A DNA stretch of 10,556 bases from Prevotellaceae bacterium UBA1720 (GTDB lineage Bacteria > Bacteroidota > Bacteroidia > Bacteroidales > Bacteroidaceae). Positions 6,591-10,556 of the stretch are shown in pieces (positions within the stretch are counted from its first letter, which is position 1; each line of letters starts with the position of its first letter). The stretch lies in contig DCIS01000160.1 in assembly GCA_002317475.1 (NCBI GenBank), forward strand, positions 42,263-52,818, given 5' to 3'. The notes beneath the pieces were generated by a model that made no database searches, was not told the origin of the DNA, and saw nothing but the letters and a program-made list of their open reading frames with translations. The position numbers were made by a program, and so were the translations under genes.

Positions 6591-7361
6591 GCAATTATCA
6601 CCCACCTCAAGTGCCAATCCATCATATCCAAGGTGGATATGTTCGGGCAAAGTGGCATCAACCTCGGCATGCAAACCAGCATCATCACAAAGGTGGATGA
6701 TGTATGTTTCAGGTGTGCCCAGTCGTTGACTGAAGGCTATAGCCTCTGGGATAGTCTGATGTGTGGGATGTTCACGGTATCGCAAACCATTAACAATCAG
6801 CAGTTTTACACCCTCAAGCAGAGGCAATTCCTCGTCAGGCATTGTCTTCATGTCGGTGATAAAGGCAATGTCACCAAGACGATATCCCAGAATCGGCAGT
6901 TTTCCGTGCATGACATTTAGGGCAGTCACCGGGATATCACCAATCATGAAATGATCGTGTGGTTTGATACGGTTTAGTTCCAACTTTGGCACGCCAGGGT
7001 AAACCACCTTTACCAAACAATATGGCAAGCGTTGTTCCAGATGCGTGGCAGCATAATCATTGGCATACAGCTTGACGTCCTTTCTGTAACTGAATGGACG
7101 AAGATCGTCAATGCCTCCGACGTGGTCATAGTGTTCATGGGTGATGAGGCAAGCATCAATATTTCGCATCATATTGATACCCAGCATCTGCTGACGGAAA
7201 TCAGGACCACAATCTATCAACACACAAGTTGATTCTGTCTCTACCATCGCCGTTACACGAAGGCGCTTGTCACGAGGATCCGTGCTTCGGCACACCTCGC
7301 ATTGGCATCCCATTACCGGGATTCCATGACTTGTACCTGTGCCAAGTAACGTTATCTTCAT
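6588..7361 (-). CDS. PhnP-like metallo-beta-lactamase-fold hydrolase
   Basis: A 257-residue MBL-fold protein resembling PhnP, a phosphodiesterase acting on 5-phosphoribosyl 1,2-cyclic phosphate; the real substrate here is unknown and no other phn gene is in the window. Numbering from the chosen ATG, the dinuclear metal site is present: THEHYDH with H75, H77, D79 and H80, then H152 (MHGK), D170 (TDMK) and H223 (IIHL). A PhnP-type structural zinc site is suggested by GCQCEVC (C19, C21, C24). Its usual fourth ligand, the second His of an H-x-S-H motif, is changed: the protein reads HLCDD, with C225 and D226. The start is set at ATG 7361 to give MKITLLGTGTS as in relatives; ATG 7364 and GTG 7370 are in frame just upstream. 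It is last in the leftward operon, 38 bp after murB. Confidence 0.85.
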   Translation of the reverse strand: MKITLLGTGTSHGIPVMGCQCEVCRSTDPRDKRLRVTAMVETESTCVLIDCGPDFRQQMLGINMMRNIDACLITHEHYDHVGGIDDLRPFSYRKDVKLYANDYAATHLEQRLPYCLVKVVYPGVPKLELNRIKPHDHFMIGDIPVTALNVMHGKLPILGYRLGDIAFITDMKTMPDEELPLLEGVKLLIVNGLRYREHPTHQTIPEAIAFSQRLGTPETYIIHLCDDAGLHAEVDATLPEHIHLGYDGLALEVGDNC

Positions 7362-7399
7362 CATTCCCACTATCTCTTACTTAGAAGTCACCTCACTCG

Positions 7400-8425
7400 T
7401 TATTCAATGAAATTCACTTCCGGATGAATCTCTATGCCAAATTGCTCTCTGACATCCTTTCTCACCGTCTCACAAAGTCGGACAATATCCTCCCCCTTCG
7501 CTCCGCCACGGTTTACCAGAACCAGTGCCTGACGTTCATAAACACCAGCACATCCCAAGTCTTTTCCTTTCCATCCTGCCTGCTCTATCAACCATCCCGC
7601 AGGTATCTTCACACGATTAGTATCGACATCATAATGAGGCATTTCAGGATACAATGCCAACAGTTTTTCAAAAACCGAACGTTCCACGATTGGATTCATG
7701 AAGAAACTACCAGCGTTGCCGAGCACCTTCGTGTCAGGCAACTTACTGTTACGCAGATCAATAATCAGTTTCCTCAAAGTCAAGGCATCGAGGTTATCCA
7801 TTCCCTCGACAGCTTTCTTCAGTCCTCCGTATTCCAGATGCGGGGTGAAAGTCTTGCTCAGCCTATATTCCACATGTGTCACGGCATATCTGCCACGAAG
7901 TGCATTGCTCTTCAGGATGCTGTAACGATAAGCATATTGCATCTCCCCGGCAGTCATTACTTTTTCCTCCATGCTGCGAAGGTCAAAAAGCCAGACACGC
8001 TGGATATAATCCTTAACCTCAGCACCATACGCTCCAATATTCTGCACGGCAGAGGCACCTACCTCACCGGGAATAAGAGACAGATTCTCCAATCCATACC
8101 AACCACGATGCAGCGTCTCCTGGACTAAATCATCCCATACCACTCCTGCTCCTACGCGAACGTTCACGCTGCTATCGTCTTCAGCCGTCACCTCAATGTC
8201 CTTGATTGCACTATGCAATACCAGTCCGTCGAAATCCTTGAGAAAGAGCAGATTGCTTCCCCCACCGATATGCAGAACATGAATGTCCTGGTCCGTTTCT
8301 CTCATAGAGAGATACGAGTTCAGTTCATGTTTCAGCTCGTTCACGGAACTATACTCCGCAAAATATCGTGCCTTGGCCTCTATGCCAAAGGTATTATGTT
8401 CGAGTAGCGAATAGTTATTCTTCAT
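7400..8425 (-). CDS. murB: UDP-N-acetylenolpyruvoylglucosamine reductase (MurB, type I)
   Basis: A cytoplasmic FAD enzyme that reduces UDP-GlcNAc-enolpyruvate to UDP-MurNAc with NADPH, the second committed step of peptidoglycan precursor synthesis. The 341-residue protein has the FAD-binding IGGGSNLL (53-60) and LIPGEVGASAVQNIGAYGAE (117-136). The active site shows R167 in YRYS, the proton-donor serine S240 in GNAGSFFMNP, and the catalytic glutamate E336 in HPEVNFI. The presence of the YRYS loop region and the length place it in the E. coli-like type I group. The residue after SFF is Met where E. coli-type enzymes commonly have Lys; this may be normal for the lineage. Its ATG overlaps the end of the upstream lipoprotein gene by 11 bases, indicating coupled expression. 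Confidence 0.96.
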   Translation of the reverse strand: MKNNYSLLEHNTFGIEAKARYFAEYSSVNELKHELNSYLSMRETDQDIHVLHIGGGSNLLFLKDFDGLVLHSAIKDIEVTAEDDSSVNVRVGAGVVWDDLVQETLHRGWYGLENLSLIPGEVGASAVQNIGAYGAEVKDYIQRVWLFDLRSMEEKVMTAGEMQYAYRYSILKSNALRGRYAVTHVEYRLSKTFTPHLEYGGLKKAVEGMDNLDALTLRKLIIDLRNSKLPDTKVLGNAGSFFMNPIVERSVFEKLLALYPEMPHYDVDTNRVKIPAGWLIEQAGWKGKDLGCAGVYERQALVLVNRGGAKGEDIVRLCETVRKDVREQFGIEIHPEVNFIE

Positions 8426-9269
8426 ATCTCACCAATTTCCATTCATCGCCTTCCTTCTTGAAGGTCAGCACCTCTAACATGCTGGATGCCAGGTCACATT
8501 TCACCATCTTTACGCTGTTGTCATCAAATGCTGCATTGCCCATCTCCAGCAATAGCATCGTATCATGAGGCATCTCAGGGGCAAACACACTCCACTGATC
8601 GGGACTGATATTACCGTCTATCACCTCCATATCATCTTCATCCGAAGGGATGGTGAGGAATATTTCATCAGCCAGATGGTCGTCGCGGTAGATGCTGTCA
8701 GTAACAAAATGGTTCAGGAAACTGACGAAAGCCGCTTTCTCAGCACCTCCCTCCTCATGTATACCGGTGAACATCCATCCATCCTGCCTACGATCAAAGG
8801 AGTAAGAGTGGCAGAGTCCGGTATGTAGGGTCACCTTCTTGACTTCAACATGATCAACCTGAAGCGCCAGATAGTCATAGGGGTCCTGGTTTTCGTCCAA
8901 GATCATAACTATGTAATCATTGTGTAGTGAACCTACAGCCTCCCTGACCGAGCGACCATTATTCAGCACTTCCTTCACCTGACCATCTCTACTCTTCACC
9001 TCGACTGGGTATGCGGTTCTTTCCGACTGGAAACCCTTGCGGTTCAGGAACGTGTAAAAGAAATCCAGAAAACTCTCATCCACAGCTTCCGGCAAGGGAG
9101 CATCAGACACCTCATACACCAAAGTGTCACTTTCTGCCTCCTGGTCGTCATCCACTTCCATCTCATCAGAGTTGGATGCACCATCACACTGCTTCACGTC
9201 TTTGCAAGAGAGTAAAAGCACTGCAAACAATGCCAAAGGCAGCACCACGAAATATTGGCGTATTTCCAT
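8415..9269 (-). CDS. lipoprotein with two NTF2-like (DUF4348-like) repeats
   Basis: A 284-residue secreted lipoprotein of unknown function. The N-terminus is a lipoprotein signal ending in LLSC, with C22 the lipidated cysteine. A low-complexity acidic linker follows (about 30-60, rich in Asp and Glu). The rest appears to be two related modules, about 67-171 and 181-284. Each opens with F-x-x-F-x-x-x-F (FLDFFYTF; FVSFLNHF) and closes with a short strand pair ending in Trp (SYSFDRRQDGWMF; VLTFKKEGDEWKL). This fits my recollection of the Bacteroidales DUF4348 family with NTF2-like folds, but I could not check it. ATG 9269 is chosen; a TTG lies directly before it. The stop is inside the first codons of murB (11-base overlap), so the gene leads the murB operon. 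The protein presumably sits on the periplasmic face of a membrane or on the cell surface. Confidence 0.85.
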   Translation of the reverse strand: MEIRQYFVVLPLALFAVLLLSCKDVKQCDGASNSDEMEVDDDQEAESDTLVYEVSDAPLPEAVDESFLDFFYTFLNRKGFQSERTAYPVEVKSRDGQVKEVLNNGRSVREAVGSLHNDYIVMILDENQDPYDYLALQVDHVEVKKVTLHTGLCHSYSFDRRQDGWMFTGIHEEGGAEKAAFVSFLNHFVTDSIYRDDHLADEIFLTIPSDEDDMEVIDGNISPDQWSVFAPEMPHDTMLLLEMGNAAFDDNSVKMVKCDLASSMLEVLTFKKEGDEWKLVRYEE

Positions 9270-9354
9270 CAAAGGATAGATGTTCTAACTAATTATAATA
9301 TGTGTACAGGGTTAAAAATAAATTCAGACGCCTGATTACCGATTAATTTTAATA

Positions 9355-9362
9355 CAAAATTA
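9355..9362 (-). promoter_or_regulatory. candidate -7 box for the lipoprotein-murB operon
   Basis: Read on the minus strand the bases are TAATTTTG, an exact match to the Bacteroidetes -7 consensus TAnnTTTG. Transcription would start near 9350, leaving a leader of about 80 nt before ATG 9269. No clear TTTG -33 element lies at the expected distance, so the call rests on one box in the right place in an AT-rich divergent gap. Confidence 0.45.
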
Positions 9363-9405
9363 CACTTTTATTTCCATATAACGCTCGTTTTCGCCAAGAA
9401 TTCAT

Positions 9406-9413
9406 TACCTTTG
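9406..9413 (+). promoter_or_regulatory. candidate -7 box for pheS
   Basis: TACCTTTG matches the Bacteroidetes -7 consensus TAnnTTTG exactly. Transcription would begin near 9420, giving a leader of about 24 nt before ATG 9444. The region upstream contains GTTTTCG (9387-9393), at most a poor and slightly too close -33 element. The box lies about 44 bp from the opposing candidate, consistent with back-to-back promoters. No attenuator or leader peptide is visible in the short leader. Confidence 0.6.
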
Positions 9414-9443
9414 TACAGAAATTCATAACAAGTACACAAAAAG

Positions 9444-10463
9444 ATGTTAGGAAAGATAAAAGAACTCCTGGAAGAGATCAGTCATCTGCAGGCAGCAAAT
9501 GCCGAAGAGGCAGAGGCACTGCGTATCAAATACCTTAGCAAGAAAGGCTCCATAAACGCCTTGATGGACGAATTCCGCACCGTACCAGCCGAGATGAAGA
9601 AAGAGGTTGGTATGAAGATCAACGAGCTTAAGAACTCCGCTCTGGAGAAAATCAATCAGCTGAAGGATGCTGCGCAGACTCAGCAGGTAGCAGGCGACGA
9701 TGTGGATCTCACACGTACCCCCTACCCTGTGCCCCTTGGCACACGCCATCCCCTTACCATTGTCAAGAACGAGATCGTGGACATCTTCAGCCGCCTGGGC
9801 TTCACCCTGGCCGAGGGTCCTGAGGTTGAGGACGACTGGCATGTATACAGCAGCATGAACTTTGCTGATGATCATCCAGCACGTGACATGCAGGATACCT
9901 TCTTCGTAGAGGCAAAGCCCGAGATCGTACTGCGTTCTCATACCTCCAGCGTACAGGCTCGCGTCATGGAGACCTCTCAGCCTCCTATCCGCGTCATCTG
10001 CCCTGGTCGCGTATACCGCAACGAGGCCATCTCTGCCCGCGCTCACTGTTTCTTCCATCAGGTTGAAGGATTGTATATCGACAAGAACGTTAGCTTCACC
10101 GACCTCAAGCAGATTCTCCTGCTCTTTGCTCAGGAGATGTTTGGTCCTGACACACAGATCCGTCTGCGTCCCAGCTACTTCCCCTTCACAGAGCCCAGTG
10201 CCGAGATGGATATCTCCTGTCACCTTTGTGGCGGTAAGGGTTGCTCCTTCTGTAAGCACACCGGCTGGGTAGAGATCCTGGGTTGCGGTATGGTAGACCC
10301 CGCCGTGCTTGAGGCCAATGGGATTGACAGCAAGCAATACACAGGTTATGCCTTCGGTATGGGTGTGGAGCGTATCACTAACCTCAAGTACCAGGTCAAG
10401 GACCTCCGTATGTTCTCCGAGAACGACAAGCGCTTCCTGCAGGAATTTACTGCTGCCAACTAA
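9444..10463 (+). CDS. pheS: phenylalanine-tRNA ligase alpha subunit
   Basis: The catalytic chain of the cytoplasmic (alpha-beta)2 class II synthetase that charges tRNA-Phe. The 339-residue protein has the family N-terminal helical arm (about 1-85, charged and coiled-coil-like, tRNA-contacting). It then shows EGPEVEDDWHVY (124-135), motif 2 in RVYRNEAISARAHCFFHQVEG (189-209) and motif 3 in GYAFGMGVERI (301-311). A Cys-rich insertion with C259, C262, C267 and C270 (pattern CxxCxxxxCxxC) resembles the zinc-ribbon-like loop seen in many bacterial PheS proteins. Length is normal. The beta-chain gene pheT is not adjacent: a terminator follows directly, so in this genome pheS is expressed alone, unlike the pheST operon of many bacteria. 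It has its own candidate promoter. Confidence 0.96.
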   Translation: MLGKIKELLEEISHLQAANAEEAEALRIKYLSKKGSINALMDEFRTVPAEMKKEVGMKINELKNSALEKINQLKDAAQTQQVAGDDVDLTRTPYPVPLGTRHPLTIVKNEIVDIFSRLGFTLAEGPEVEDDWHVYSSMNFADDHPARDMQDTFFVEAKPEIVLRSHTSSVQARVMETSQPPIRVICPGRVYRNEAISARAHCFFHQVEGLYIDKNVSFTDLKQILLLFAQEMFGPDTQIRLRPSYFPFTEPSAEMDISCHLCGGKGCSFCKHTGWVEILGCGMVDPAVLEANGIDSKQYTGYAFGMGVERITNLKYQVKDLRMFSENDKRFLQEFTAAN

Positions 10464-10502
10464 ATCAAGTTTAGCAAGTTAACACACACTTCATAAAGCA
10501 CA

Positions 10503-10545
10503 CGAGGCATCTCACTCCCGAGGTGCCTCGTTCTATTTTGGTTTT
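10503..10545 (+). terminator. intrinsic terminator after pheS
   Basis: A 10-bp stem pairs CGAGGCATCT (10503-10512) with AGGTGCCTCG (10521-10530) across an 8-base loop; the only imperfection is one T-G wobble, and one further A-T pair (10502/10531) can extend the base. A T-rich tail follows (TTCTATTTTGGTTTT). It lies 39 bp after the pheS stop, in the right orientation to end the monocistronic message. Confidence 0.87.
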
Positions 10546-10556
10546 ATAACTTATAA

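Noticed and set aside
7424..8128. Forward open frame of 234 codons across murB
   Set aside because: It is antisense to conserved MurB motifs, and the reading has no domain or sensible context.
9447..10337. Long open frame of 296 codons antisense to pheS
   Set aside because: It lies entirely inside a well-identified synthetase gene on the other strand and shows no recognisable domain; its length reflects the codon bias of pheS.

Overview
The window reads as a chromosomal housekeeping segment from a Bacteroidales bacterium, most likely Prevotella or a close relative. Reasons: the protein types (lysC-lysA next to an FtsE-like ATPase, a two-domain DUF4348-like lipoprotein next to murB), weak or absent Shine-Dalgarno sequences, and promoter boxes of the Bacteroidetes TAnnTTTG type. 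The genus is inferred from general resemblance only. No mobile element, CRISPR array, tRNA or rRNA was seen, and coding density is high throughout.

Layout. Positions 1-6530 hold a rightward run of six complete genes, possibly preceded by the tail of a seventh. They encode an FtsE-family ABC ATPase, aspartate kinase (lysC), diaminopimelate decarboxylase (lysA), a membrane-bound family 2 glycosyltransferase, a DedA-family membrane protein, and a probable outer-membrane beta-barrel protein. Spacings are short (6, 34, 53 and 38 bp, then a 4-base overlap), so one or two operons are plausible. A leftward run from 9269 to 6588 encodes a two-domain lipoprotein, MurB, and a PhnP-like metallo-beta-lactamase-fold hydrolase, in that transcription order. 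The two runs converge, and the 57 bp between their stop codons is filled by a 10-bp tandem repeat. Positions 9270-9443 are an AT-rich divergent promoter region. From there pheS (phenylalanyl-tRNA synthetase alpha chain) is transcribed rightward and ends at a strong hairpin terminator.

Biology. LysC and LysA are the first and last steps of the diaminopimelate/lysine pathway, which also feeds peptidoglycan. FtsE (division), MurB (peptidoglycan precursor), the glycosyltransferase, DedA, barrel protein and lipoprotein are all envelope-related, so the window is an envelope and lysine cluster followed by a translation gene. I found no convincing evidence of a new multi-gene system. The points most worth a second look are the six-frame-stop tandem repeat, the altered metal-ligand position in the PhnP-like hydrolase, the long basic N-terminal extension of the barrel protein, and the internal duplication in the lipoprotein.
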